A stretch of DNA of 64,000 bases. It comes from Ensifer adhaerens. Lineage in GTDB: Bacteria > Pseudomonadota > Alphaproteobacteria > Rhizobiales > Rhizobiaceae. Made by a program: the position numbers and the translations under genes. Within the stretch, counting starts at the first letter, position 1; each line of letters opens with the position of its first letter. The notes beneath the pieces were generated by a model. The model saw only the letters and a list, made by a program, of their open reading frames with translations. It searched no databases and was not told where the DNA came from. Location: NCBI RefSeq assembly GCF_000697965.2, contig NZ_CP015880.1, forward strand, positions 2,542,001 through 2,606,000, written 5' to 3'. Positions 26,959-36,070 of this stretch are shown here, piece by piece.

Positions 26959-26975
26959 GCGGCGAAAATCGCCGC
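26959..26975. terminator. Hairpin between convergent ridA-like and glpK genes
   Basis: GCGGCGA and TCGCCGC form a 7-bp stem with an AAA loop in the gap between the two convergent genes. It may serve as a weak bidirectional terminator. Confidence 0.4.
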
Positions 26976-26986
26976 TCGCCCGGCTC

Positions 26987-28474
26987 TTAGCTCAGCGTCC
27001 TTTTGACCGCGTTGCGCCAACCCTTGAACTTGGCCTTACGCGTCTTTTCGTCCATGGCGGGCTCGAAGCGGCGGTCGCGTGCCCAGGACTTGGCAAAGTC
27101 TTCCTGCTTCGGCCAGACGCCGGCGCGGCTGCCGGCAAGCCAGGCGACGCCGAGCGCAGTCGTTTCCAGGATGACGGGCCGATCGACCGGCGCGTCGAGC
27201 AGGTCGGAAAGCCGCTGCATCGTCCAGTCGGAGGCAACCATGCCGCCGTCGACGCGCAGAACCGTCTCCTTGCCGTTGCTGCGCCAGTCCTTGTGCATCG
27301 CCTCAAGCAAGTCGCGCGTCTGGTAACAGACGGCTTCGAGTGCCGCGCGGGCAAACTCCGCCGGACCGGTGTTGCGGGTCATGCCGAAGATCGCGCCGCG
27401 CGCGTCCGGATCCCAATGCGGCGCGCCGAGCCCGGTGAAGGCCGGCACGAGATAGACGTCCTGCGTCGGATCGGCGCTTGCGGCAAGCGTCCCGGTATCG
27501 GGCGCAGCCTTGATCACCTTCAGCCCGTCGCGCAGCCATTGCACCGCAGCACCCGCGACGAAGATCGAGCCTTCGAGCGCATAGGTGGTTTCGCCATCAA
27601 GCTTGTAGGCAATGGTGGTGAGCAACCGGTTCTTCGAACGCACCATGTCCTTGCCGGTGTTGAGCAGTGCGAAGCAGCCGGTGCCATAGGTGGATTTCAA
27701 CATGCCCGGCTTGAAGCAGGCCTGGCCGATGGTCGCCGCCTGCTGGTCGCCGGCAACGCCGAGGATCGGGATCGCCGCGCCGAAAAGTGCGGTATCGGTA
27801 ACGCCGAAATCGGCGGCGCAATCCTTGACCTCGGGCAGCATGGCGCGCGGCACCTTGAGGATCTTCAGAAGCTCGTCGTCCCAGGCATTTTCGGCGATGT
27901 TATAGAGCAGCGTGCGCGAGGCGTTGGTCGCGTCGGTCACGAAGGATTTGCCGCCGGTCAGCCGCCAGATGAGGAAGGTATCGATGGTGCCGAAGCAGAG
28001 TTCGCCCTTGGCGGCGCGGGCCTGCGCCCTGTCGATGTTGGTCAGCAGCCAGTTGAGCTTGGTACCGGAGAAATAGGGATCGAGCAGCAGGCCCGTCTTC
28101 CGGGTGAAAGTCTTTTCCAGCCCCTGCTTCTTCAGCCGATCACAATAGGAGGCGGTGCGACGGTCCTGCCAGACGATGGCGTTGTGAATGGGATTGCCGG
28201 TCTTGCGATCCCAGACGACGACGGTTTCGCGCTGGTTGGTGATGCCGATCGCCGAAAGGTCGCCGGCCTTGATGCCGGCCTTGGCGATAGCGTCCTCAAC
28301 CGTCGAAAGCACCGTTTGCCAGATTTCCTCGGGATCGTGTTCGACCCACCCGGATTTCGGAAAATACTGCTTGAATTCCTTGTGGCTGGCCCCGGCGATC
28401 TGCTGCTGACCGTCGAAGATGATCGCCCGGCTCGAGGTCGTACCCTGATCGATCGCGAGAATATATCCGCCCAT
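26987..28474 (-). CDS. glpK: Glycerol kinase
   Basis: This 495-residue FGGY-family kinase converts glycerol to glycerol 3-phosphate. The N-terminal phosphate-binding motif is [15 protein letters not shown]. Substrate-binding features include [21 protein letters not shown] and the second FGGY signature region [19 protein letters not shown]. Length matches E. coli GlpK. The ATG at 28474 gives [13 protein letters not shown]; the frame extends to 28498 without homology. No glycerol transporter or glpD is adjacent. It is divergent from bdhA. Confidence 0.95.
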   Translation of the reverse strand: MGGYILAIDQGTTSSRAIIFDGQQQIAGASHKEFKQYFPKSGWVEHDPEEIWQTVLSTVEDAIAKAGIKAGDLSAIGITNQRETVVVWDRKTGNPIHNAIVWQDRRTASYCDRLKKQGLEKTFTRKTGLLLDPYFSGTKLNWLLTNIDRAQARAAKGELCFGTIDTFLIWRLTGGKSFVTDATNASRTLLYNIAENAWDDELLKILKVPRAMLPEVKDCAADFGVTDTALFGAAIPILGVAGDQQAATIGQACFKPGMLKSTYGTGCFALLNTGKDMVRSKNRLLTTIAYKLDGETTYALEGSIFVAGAAVQWLRDGLKVIKAAPDTGTLAASADPTQDVYLVPAFTGLGAPHWDPDARGAIFGMTRNTGPAEFARAALEAVCYQTRDLLEAMHKDWRSNGKETVLRVDGGMVASDWTMQRLSDLLDAPVDRPVILETTALGVAWLAGSRAGVWPKQEDFAKSWARDRRFEPAMDEKTRKAKFKGWRNAVKRTLS

Positions 28475-28728
28475 ATGCCCCTCCCCGGCCACACGCATGT
28501 TTGTTCACCCGGCCTTGAAGGCGGGATCTCATTTCGAAAACTTCAATACGATGGCAAAACGAATGTCAAACGAAAACAAAACGCAACCGCCGACTTCGCC
28601 ATTCCCCTCCTCAACTCTGCGGTCCCGATCCCAAAAACACAATTGTCAGCGCCGGCGTTTTCCGCGTAGGCTGGCGCTGTTGCGCCGCAACAAAGCAGTG
28701 CGCGGCGCCACAAAGGGAGAGAGCAGCA

Positions 28729-29505
28729 ATGACGAAAACAGCGGTCATCACCGGTTCGACGAGCGGCATCGGGCTTGCGATCGCCAAGGCCTTCGCCAAG
28801 GGTGGCGCCAATATCGTGCTGAACGGCTTCGGTAGCCCGGACGAAATCAAGAAGGCGACGGACGACGTGAGCGCGCTGACGACAGGAACGGTCGTCTATC
28901 ATGCCGCCGACATGACGAAGCCAGCCGAGATCGCCGATCTGATCACCACGGCGACGACCCGCTTCGGCGGCGTCGATATCCTCGTCAACAATGCCGGTAT
29001 CCAATATGTCGAGAAGGTCGAGGATTTCCCGATCGAGCAATGGGACCGCATCATCGCGATCAACCTCTCCTCGTCCTTCCACACGATCCGCGCCGCTATT
29101 CCCGGCATGAAGGCGAAGGGTTGGGGCCGCATCATCAACATCGCCTCGGCCCATGGCCTCGTCGCCTCGCCCTTCAAGGCGGCCTATGTGGCGGCGAAGC
29201 ACGGCGTTCTCGGTCTGACGAAGACCGTGGCGCTCGAAGTGGCCGAAAGCGGAATCACCGCGAACTCGATCTGCCCGGGCTACGTGCTGACGCCGCTCGT
29301 CGAAAAGCAGATCCCCGATCAAGCCCGCACCCGCGGCATCACCGAGCAGCAGGTGATCAACGACGTGATGCTGAAGGGGCAGCCGACGAAGAAGTTCATC
29401 ACCGTCGAACAGGTCGCAGCCCTTGCCGTCTATCTCGCCGGCGACGACGCGGCACAGATCACCGGCACCCATGTGTCGATGGACGGCGGTTGGACGGCGC
29501 AGTAA
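28729..29505 (+). CDS. bdhA: D-3-hydroxybutyrate dehydrogenase
   Basis: This 258-residue short-chain dehydrogenase interconverts 3-hydroxybutyrate and acetoacetate with NAD, the step that feeds PHB-derived carbon into metabolism. It has the Rossmann motif TGSTSGIG (near residue 8), NNAG, catalytic Ser in IASAHG, and YVAAK for the Tyr-Lys pair. GGAGAGAG precedes the ATG. In S. meliloti bdhA heads the operon bdhA-xdhA2-xdhB2; the same order occurs here. Confidence 0.95.
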   Translation: MTKTAVITGSTSGIGLAIAKAFAKGGANIVLNGFGSPDEIKKATDDVSALTTGTVVYHAADMTKPAEIADLITTATTRFGGVDILVNNAGIQYVEKVEDFPIEQWDRIIAINLSSSFHTIRAAIPGMKAKGWGRIINIASAHGLVASPFKAAYVAAKHGVLGLTKTVALEVAESGITANSICPGYVLTPLVEKQIPDQARTRGITEQQVINDVMLKGQPTKKFITVEQVAALAVYLAGDDAAQITGTHVSMDGGWTAQ

Positions 29506-29528
29506 CGGCCGACATTCGTCAAGTGGTC

Positions 29529-29560
29529 GGCAGCGCGGACCGGATGCCCCCCGCGCTGCC
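29529..29560 (+). other. Stem-loop in the bdhA-xdhA gap
   Basis: GGCAGCGCGG and CCGCGCTGCC form a perfect 10-bp stem with a 12-nt loop and no T run. It may reduce read-through or act as an RNA processing point inside the operon. Confidence 0.5.
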
Positions 29561-29660
29561 CGCATGGCGTGCAAAAGTCCGCCCAGCCCTTTGCTTTTCT
29601 GCATAACCACCTAAGATCAAAGTGATTTCAGGACGTATGCAGCAGCAGGGAATGAATGGC

Positions 29661-31136
29661 ATGCCCCAACCGACCGGTTCAATCAGCTTCATCCTCAACG
29701 ACCGCGAGGTCGCTCTTTCCGACATCGCACCGACAACGACGCTGCTCGACTATCTGCGGCTGGAACGCCGGCTGACCGGCACCAAGGAAGGTTGTGCGGA
29801 GGGCGACTGCGGCGCCTGCACCGTGCTCGTCGGGCGGCTGGTCAGCGACCGGCTCGTCTATGAGAGCGTCAACGCCTGCATCCGCTTCCTCGGCTCGCTG
29901 CAGGCAACCCATGTCGTCACCGTCGAGCATCTCGCCGGTCCGGATGGCACGCTGCATCCGGTGCAGCAGGCAATGGTCGATTTTCACGGCTCGCAATGCG
30001 GCTTCTGCACGCCCGGCTTCGTCATGTCGCTCTATGGCCTCTGGCTTGGCAACGACAGCCCCAGCCGCGCCGATATCGAAAAGGCGCTGCAGGGCAATCT
30101 CTGTCGCTGCACCGGTTATGAGCCCATCGTGCGCGCGGCCGAAGCGGCGGCAGAGGCGCGCCCCTCCGACATCTTCGATCCGATCACCAGGGAGCGGGAA
30201 ACGATCACCATCAGGCTGAAGGCGCTGGCACCGACGGAAACGATCACACTCCGCCAGGGCGAATATTGTCTGATCGTGCCGGCCGACGGCAGTGGCCTGG
30301 CGGAAGCACTCGCCGACCATCCCGGGGCGACGGTCGTTGCCGGCTCCACCGATGTCGGCCTCTGGGTGACGAAGCAGATGCGGGCGATCAACCCGGTGAT
30401 CTTCATCAACGGCATCACCGAATTGCAGCAGATCGAGGAAACCGCGGACGGCCTGATTATCGGCGCCGGCGTCAGCTACACCATGGCCTATGCCGCCCTC
30501 GCCAAGACGTTTCTCGGGCTCGGTCCGCTGATCAACCGCATCGGCGGCGAACAGGTGCGCAACATGGGCACGATCGGCGGCAATATCGCTAACGGCTCAC
30601 CGATCGGCGACAGTCCGCCGCCCCTGATCGTGCTTGGCGCGACGGTGACCCTGCGCTCGACCGCCGGTCGGCGGACGTTGCCGCTCGAATCCTTCTTCAT
30701 CGCTTATGGCAAGCAGGATCGCCAACCCGGCGAATTCGTCGAAAGCATCTTCGTGCCGCGCCTGCCGGCGGGCGATCTCTTTGCCGCCTACAAGATCTCC
30801 AAGCGCCGCGACGAAGATATCTCCGCGCTGCTTGGCGCGTTCCGTCTATCGGTGGATGGCGGCATCGTCCGCTCCGCCCGCATCGCCTTCGGCGGCATGG
30901 CCGCGACGCCCAAGCGCGCCAGCAACGTCGAGGCGGCGCTGATCGGCAAGCCATGGACCGAGGAAACGGTCCGCGCCGCGCAAGCCGCCTTCGAGAGCGA
31001 TTACCAGCCGCTCACCGACTGGCGGGCAACGAGCGACTACCGCATGCTTGCGGCGAAGAACCTTCTGATGCGTTTCTTCCTGGAAAGCGGCGGCGAGCCG
31101 GCGCAACTGGTTCGCTTTGCTGCGGGAGGCCGATAG
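29661..31136 (+). CDS. xdhA: Xanthine dehydrogenase small subunit (FeS and FAD domains)
   Basis: This roughly 491-residue subunit carries electrons from the molybdenum centre to FAD. A plant-type 2Fe-2S cluster motif (EGCAEGDCGACT), a second cluster domain (CGFCTPGF, NLCRCTGY), and a FAD domain with AGSTDVGLWVTKQ and RNMGTIGGNIANGSP are all intact. The start is uncertain: ATG 29661 has AGGGA about 8 nt upstream, while 29637 and 29652 are in-frame alternatives. xdhB starts 2 nt after its stop. Confidence 0.95.
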   Translation: MPQPTGSISFILNDREVALSDIAPTTTLLDYLRLERRLTGTKEGCAEGDCGACTVLVGRLVSDRLVYESVNACIRFLGSLQATHVVTVEHLAGPDGTLHPVQQAMVDFHGSQCGFCTPGFVMSLYGLWLGNDSPSRADIEKALQGNLCRCTGYEPIVRAAEAAAEARPSDIFDPITRERETITIRLKALAPTETITLRQGEYCLIVPADGSGLAEALADHPGATVVAGSTDVGLWVTKQMRAINPVIFINGITELQQIEETADGLIIGAGVSYTMAYAALAKTFLGLGPLINRIGGEQVRNMGTIGGNIANGSPIGDSPPPLIVLGATVTLRSTAGRRTLPLESFFIAYGKQDRQPGEFVESIFVPRLPAGDLFAAYKISKRRDEDISALLGAFRLSVDGGIVRSARIAFGGMAATPKRASNVEAALIGKPWTEETVRAAQAAFESDYQPLTDWRATSDYRMLAAKNLLMRFFLESGGEPAQLVRFAAGGR

Positions 31137-31138
31137 TC

Positions 31139-33475
31139 ATGGACAAATCCACCTTCGAGGAACGCAAGACGATCCGCGGCGAGATGCATGTTTCCCAGCG
31201 TCACGACAGCGCCCACAAGCATGTCTCCGGCACCGCCGACTACATCGACGACATGCCCGAGCCGGCGGGCACGCTGCATGGCGCGCTTGGCATGACCGAC
31301 CGGGCGCATGCGGAAATCACCGCCATGGACCTTTCGGCCGTCGCCGCCGTGCCCGGTGTCATGCTGGTGCTGACCGCCAAGGACATGCCGCATTCCAACG
31401 ACATCAGCCCGAGCCACCTGCATGACGAGCCGGTGCTTGCCGATGGCCTCGTGCAGTTTCATGGCCAGCCGGCCTTCGCCGTGATTGCAGAAACCCGTGA
31501 CATCGCCCGTCGGGCGGCAAGGCTCGCCAAGATCACCTATCGCGACCTGCCGCATTTCACCGACATTCTCGATGCCGTCGCCCATGGCGGGCAGTTGGTC
31601 ACCCAGCCGCTCACGCTGCAGCGCGGCGATGCCGAGGCGGAGCTGGAAAAGGCGCCACGGCGGCTCAAAGGCAGCATGCGCGTCGGCGGACAGGAGCATT
31701 TCTACCTCGAAGGCCATATCGCCCTTGCCATTCCCGGCGAGGACGACGAGGTCACCGTCTGGTCCTCGACCCAGCATCCGAGCGAGATCCAGCACATGGT
31801 CTCGCACGTGCTCGGCGTGCCCTCCAATGCGGTGACCGTGAACGTGCGCCGCATGGGTGGTGGCTTCGGCGGCAAGGAAACGCAAGGAAACCAGTTCGCA
31901 GCCCTTGCCGCGGTCGCGGCGAAGAAGCTCAACCGCGCCGTCAAGTTCCGCCCGGATCGCGACGAGGACATGACGGCAACCGGCAAGCGCCACGACTTCC
32001 TCGTCGATTACGACGTCGGCTTCGACGACGAGGGCCGCATCCATGCGGTCCATGCCAACTACGCGGCGCGCTGCGGCTACTCTTCGGACCTCTCCGGCCC
32101 GGTCACAGACCGTGCGCTGTTCCATGCGGACAGCTCCTATTTCTATCCGCATGTGAAGCTCACCTCACAGCCGCTGAAGACCAACACGGTCTCAAACACC
32201 GCTTATCGTGGCTTCGGCGGCCCGCAAGGCATGGTCGGCGGCGAGCGCATCATCGAGGAAATCGCCTACCAGCTCGGCAAGGATCCGCTCGAAATCCGCA
32301 AGCTGAATTTCTATGGCGACAAGGGCTCCGGCCGCGATGTCACGCCCTACCATCAGCAGGTCGAAGACAACATCATCGCGCAGATCGTCGCGGAGCTGGA
32401 AGAAAGCGCCGACTATCAGGCGCGCCGTCAGGCGATCCTCGCGTTCAATCGGGAAAGCCGCGTCATCCGCAAGGGCATCGCGCTGACGCCGGTGAAGTTC
32501 GGCATCTCCTTCACCATGACCGCCTTCAACCAGGCGGGCGCGCTTGTGCATATCTACCAGGACGGCTCGATCCACCTCAACCACGGCGGCACCGAGATGG
32601 GCCAAGGCCTCTACATCAAGGTCGCGCAGGTGATCGCCGACAGCTTCCAGGTCGACCTCGACCGCGTTCGCATCACTGCGACGACGACCGGCAAGGTGCC
32701 GAACACGTCGGCGACCGCCGCCTCTTCGGGCTCTGACTTGAACGGCATGGCCGCCTTCGACGCCGCGCGCCAGATCAAGGACCGTCTCGTCGGTTTCGCC
32801 TGCGAGCGCTGGCAGACGACGCCCGAGAATGTCAGCTTCGTCGCCAACCACGTGAAGATCGGCGAGGAGCTGATCCCCTTCCCTGAATTCATCAAGCAGG
32901 CCTATATGGGCCGTATCCAGCTTTCGGCCGCCGGCTACTACAAGACGCCGAAGATCCACTGGGATCGAGCCAGCGGCCGCGGCACACCCTTCTATTACTT
33001 CGCCTATGGCGCTGCGGTTTCGGAGGTTTCGATCGACACGCTGACCGGCGAATACATGGTCGACCGGGTCGACGTGCTGCACGACGTCGGCCGTTCGCTC
33101 AATCCGGCGATCGACCTCGGTCAGATCGAGGGCGGCTTCGTGCAAGGGATGGGCTGGCTGACGACGGAAGAGCTCTGGTGGGACGACAAGGGACGGCTTC
33201 GCACGCACGCCCCCTCCACCTACAAGATCCCCCTTGCCTCCGACCGGCCGAAGATCTTCAACGTCAAGCTTGCCGAATGGTCGAGCAACGCCGAGAAGAC
33301 CATTGGCCGCTCCAAGGCGGTGGGAGAGCCGCCCTTCATGCTGCCGATCTCGGTTCTGGAAGCCCTGTCGATGGCGGTGGCGAGTGTCGCCGACTACCGC
33401 GAGTGCCCGCGGCTCGATGCTCCGGCAACACCGGAGCGTGTGCTGATGGCCGTCGAACGTCTGCGCAATCGCTGA
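31139..33475 (+). CDS. xdhB: Xanthine dehydrogenase large subunit (molybdopterin-binding)
   Basis: This 778-residue catalytic subunit oxidises hypoxanthine to xanthine and xanthine to urate at a molybdopterin centre. Motifs include MGGGFGGKETQ, AYRGFGGPQGM (substrate Arg), GGTEMGQGLYIK and the catalytic Glu in VGEPPFML near the C-terminus. The frame opens at 30953, but ATG 31139, 2 nt after the xdhA stop, is the natural start. The maturation factor gene xdhC does not follow, unlike in many xdhABC operons. Confidence 0.96.
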   Translation: MDKSTFEERKTIRGEMHVSQRHDSAHKHVSGTADYIDDMPEPAGTLHGALGMTDRAHAEITAMDLSAVAAVPGVMLVLTAKDMPHSNDISPSHLHDEPVLADGLVQFHGQPAFAVIAETRDIARRAARLAKITYRDLPHFTDILDAVAHGGQLVTQPLTLQRGDAEAELEKAPRRLKGSMRVGGQEHFYLEGHIALAIPGEDDEVTVWSSTQHPSEIQHMVSHVLGVPSNAVTVNVRRMGGGFGGKETQGNQFAALAAVAAKKLNRAVKFRPDRDEDMTATGKRHDFLVDYDVGFDDEGRIHAVHANYAARCGYSSDLSGPVTDRALFHADSSYFYPHVKLTSQPLKTNTVSNTAYRGFGGPQGMVGGERIIEEIAYQLGKDPLEIRKLNFYGDKGSGRDVTPYHQQVEDNIIAQIVAELEESADYQARRQAILAFNRESRVIRKGIALTPVKFGISFTMTAFNQAGALVHIYQDGSIHLNHGGTEMGQGLYIKVAQVIADSFQVDLDRVRITATTTGKVPNTSATAASSGSDLNGMAAFDAARQIKDRLVGFACERWQTTPENVSFVANHVKIGEELIPFPEFIKQAYMGRIQLSAAGYYKTPKIHWDRASGRGTPFYYFAYGAAVSEVSIDTLTGEYMVDRVDVLHDVGRSLNPAIDLGQIEGGFVQGMGWLTTEELWWDDKGRLRTHAPSTYKIPLASDRPKIFNVKLAEWSSNAEKTIGRSKAVGEPPFMLPISVLEALSMAVASVADYRECPRLDAPATPERVLMAVERLRNR

Positions 33476-33493
33476 CAGCCATCACGATTTGCC

Positions 33494-33742
33494 TCAGATC
33501 CGCGGCAGTTCATTGATGCTGAACAGGCGGCGAGCGTTGGCCATCGCCTCCTCGTCGTCGCGGTGCGGGCTATGAACATCCATGAAACCCATGTCTCTCT
33601 TGATATGATCGGAGAGCGTGTTGACATCGAGCATCGGCTTGGGGGCAACAAGGCCACCGAACAGGGCGGCTGTGAGCCGGGCGACCGGCTCGAATGAAAG
33701 AAATGCTTTTCTTTCAGTACGTTCGTAAGTGTCGCAAGTCAT
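33494..33742 (-). CDS. Small hypothetical protein divergent from the LysR gene
   Basis: This 82-residue protein begins MTCDTYERTERKAFLSF from ATG 33742; the frame is open to 33832. It has a short hydrophobic stretch, ARLTAALFGGLVAPKP, at about residues 21-36. It ends in a charged segment with LSDHIKRDMGFMD, which vaguely recalls the LSDrxLxDIGl motif of DUF1127 small proteins. It faces the LysR gene and converges on xdhB. No clear ribosome site was seen and the function is unknown. Confidence 0.5.
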   Translation of the reverse strand: MTCDTYERTERKAFLSFEPVARLTAALFGGLVAPKPMLDVNTLSDHIKRDMGFMDVHSPHRDDEEAMANARRLFSINELPRI

Positions 33743-33844
33743 TTCAGCACCTGTTTCGTCTTGGGAAGTTGACTTGAAGGATGCCGTGGAGGAGGATCGA
33801 AATCCAATCGAACATCCGTCTGGATGCATCAAGAGAACTTATCC

Positions 33845-34759
33845 ATGAAGATGTCGAAGCAGTTTCCGCTGAATGCGCTGCGGGTCTTCGAGGCGGTCGC
33901 AAGGCTCGGCAGCTTCACCAAGGCCGGTGAAGAGCTGGGCATGACCCAGACGGCCGTAAGCTACCAGGTCAAGTTGATCGAGGAGAATGTCGGCGAGCCG
34001 CTGTTCCTGCGGCGCCCGCGCCAGATCTCGCTGACGGAAGTCGGCCAGCGCATGGCGCCGCGCGTCACCGAAGCCTTCGAGATGCTGCAGGAAGCGGTTT
34101 CGAATGCCCGTGGCGATATCGACAGCGCGCTCCTGATCAGCTCGACGCCGACCTTCGCCTCGCAATGGCTTGCCCGCAACATCGGCAGCTTCCAGCTCGC
34201 CCATCCGAACATCGCCGTTCGGCTGACGACCAGCGACTCGCTCACCGATTTTACCCGCGAACCGGCCGACCTTGCCATCCGCTCCGGTGCCGGCGTCTGG
34301 CCCGGCCTCGACACGCATCCGCTGATGCGGGTGGAATTCAGCCCGATGCTGAGTCCGGCGCTTGCCGAGACCATTGGCGGCGTGCACGAGCCGCGCGACC
34401 TGCTGAAGCTGCGCATCATCGATCCCGGTGACCCCTGGTGGCCGATGTGGTTCAAGGCCGCCGGCGTCAAGGATCCCGATCTCGAAGGACGGCCGCACAG
34501 CCGCCTCGGCGCGCAATCCTTCGAGGCGCGCGCCGCCATCGCCGGCCAGGGCGTGGCGATCCTGACGCCGGAATTCTACCCCGATGACGTGGCGCTCGGT
34601 CGGCTCTACCAGCCCTTCGAGCTGCGCTGCAGCGACGGCTGCGATTATTGGCTCGCCTATCCGCACGCCCGCCGCAACACACCCAAGATCAGGATTTTCC
34701 GCGACTGGATCCTCGGCGAACTTTGCGCGCCGAACTTCCTGCAAGCAAATAGCGCTTGA
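33845..34759 (+). CDS. LysR family transcriptional regulator, GcvA-like
   Basis: This roughly 304-residue regulator has an N-terminal winged HTH (FPLNALRVFEAVARLGSFTKAG, with ELGMTQTAVSYQVK as recognition region) and a periplasmic-binding-like effector domain. It resembles the GcvA subgroup. Its place between xdhAB and puuD-guaD suggests control of purine breakdown; that is inference. ATG 33845 follows AAGAGA; ATG 33851 and 33824 are alternatives. puuD begins 72 bp after its stop. Confidence 0.85.
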   Translation: MKMSKQFPLNALRVFEAVARLGSFTKAGEELGMTQTAVSYQVKLIEENVGEPLFLRRPRQISLTEVGQRMAPRVTEAFEMLQEAVSNARGDIDSALLISSTPTFASQWLARNIGSFQLAHPNIAVRLTTSDSLTDFTREPADLAIRSGAGVWPGLDTHPLMRVEFSPMLSPALAETIGGVHEPRDLLKLRIIDPGDPWWPMWFKAAGVKDPDLEGRPHSRLGAQSFEARAAIAGQGVAILTPEFYPDDVALGRLYQPFELRCSDGCDYWLAYPHARRNTPKIRIFRDWILGELCAPNFLQANSA

Positions 34760-34831
34760 GGAGCGTCGAAGCCCCTTTTCCCCTCCGTGGTTTATGCGCA
34801 AAGTGAGGCAACGGAGACAAAGGGGATCTGA

Positions 34832-36070
34832 ATGTACGAGTTCGCCATCGCCTGGGAATGGCTGGCCTTTGCCGTGCGCTGGTTGCACGTCATCACCGCC
34901 ATCGCCTGGATCGGCTCATCCTTCTATTTCATCGCGCTCGACCTGGGTCTCGTGAAGCGCGATCACTTGCCCGTCGGCGCCTATGGCGAAGAATGGCAGG
35001 TCCATGGCGGCGGTTTCTATCACATCCAGAAATACCTGGTCGCACCGGCCTCGATGCCCGAGCATCTCACCTGGTTCAAATGGGAATCCTACGTGACGTG
35101 GCTTTCTGGCTTCGCCATGCTCTGTGTCGTCTACTATGGCGGCGCCGATCTGTTCCTGATCGACCGCCACGTGCTCGACATCTCGGCGACCACGGCGATC
35201 CTGATTTCGCTCGCCTCGCTCGGCATCGGCTGGCTGTTTTACGATCTGCTCTGCAAGTCGCCGATCGGCAGGAACACCTGGGGGTTGATGGCACTGCTCT
35301 ATGTGGCGCTGGTCGTCATGGCCTGGGGCTATACGCAGGTCTTCACCGGCCGCGCCGCCTTCCTGCATCTCGGCGCTTTCACCGCGACGATCATGTCGGC
35401 CAACGTCTTCTTCATCATCATCCCCAACCAGAAGATCGTCGTCGCCGACCTGATCGCCGGCCGCACGCCGGATCCGAAACTCGGCGCGCAGGCCAAGCAG
35501 CGCTCGCTGCACAACAACTACCTGACGCTGCCCGTCATCTTCTTCATGCTGTCGAACCACTATCCGCTTGCGTTTGCCACCGCGTTCAACTGGATCATCG
35601 CCGCACTCGTCTTCCTGATGGGCGTCACCATCCGCCACTGGTTCAACACCACCCACGCCCGCAAGGGCCGGCCGACCTGGACCTGGCTCGTCACCGCCCT
35701 CCTCTTCATCCTGATCATGTGGCTTTCGACCGTGCCGAAGGTGCTGACCGGCGGCGAAAAGGCCGAGGTTGCGCCCGCCTTCAGCCGCTTCGCCGCCAAT
35801 GCCCACTTCCCTGCAGTCAAGGACACGGTCTCGACACGCTGTTCCATGTGCCATGCGGCAGAACCGGTTTATGAGGGTATCACCCAGGCGCCGAAGGGCG
35901 TGATGCTCGAAAGCGACGCGGAGATTGCCGCCCATGCCCGCGAAATCTATATCCAGGCCGGGCGCAGCCATGCGATGCCGCCCGGCAACGTGACAGACAT
36001 GACGACGGACGAGCGCCAGCTTCTGACAGCCTGGTTCGAAAGCGCCGTCGAGGAAGGCAAGACACAATGA
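34832..36070 (+). CDS. puuD: Membrane urate hydroxylase PuuD with cytochrome c domain
   Basis: This 412-residue integral membrane urate oxidase converts urate to 5-hydroxyisourate, passing electrons to the respiratory chain instead of making peroxide. About eight to nine transmembrane segments occupy residues 10-300 (e.g. WLHVITAIAWIGSSFYFIAL). The C-terminal cytochrome c domain (about 318-405) has the haem motif CSMCH (C337, C340, H341) and a distal Met in AMPPGN. It overlaps guaD by 4 bp (ATGA). Confidence 0.94.
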   Translation: MYEFAIAWEWLAFAVRWLHVITAIAWIGSSFYFIALDLGLVKRDHLPVGAYGEEWQVHGGGFYHIQKYLVAPASMPEHLTWFKWESYVTWLSGFAMLCVVYYGGADLFLIDRHVLDISATTAILISLASLGIGWLFYDLLCKSPIGRNTWGLMALLYVALVVMAWGYTQVFTGRAAFLHLGAFTATIMSANVFFIIIPNQKIVVADLIAGRTPDPKLGAQAKQRSLHNNYLTLPVIFFMLSNHYPLAFATAFNWIIAALVFLMGVTIRHWFNTTHARKGRPTWTWLVTALLFILIMWLSTVPKVLTGGEKAEVAPAFSRFAANAHFPAVKDTVSTRCSMCHAAEPVYEGITQAPKGVMLESDAEIAAHAREIYIQAGRSHAMPPGNVTDMTTDERQLLTAWFESAVEEGKTQ

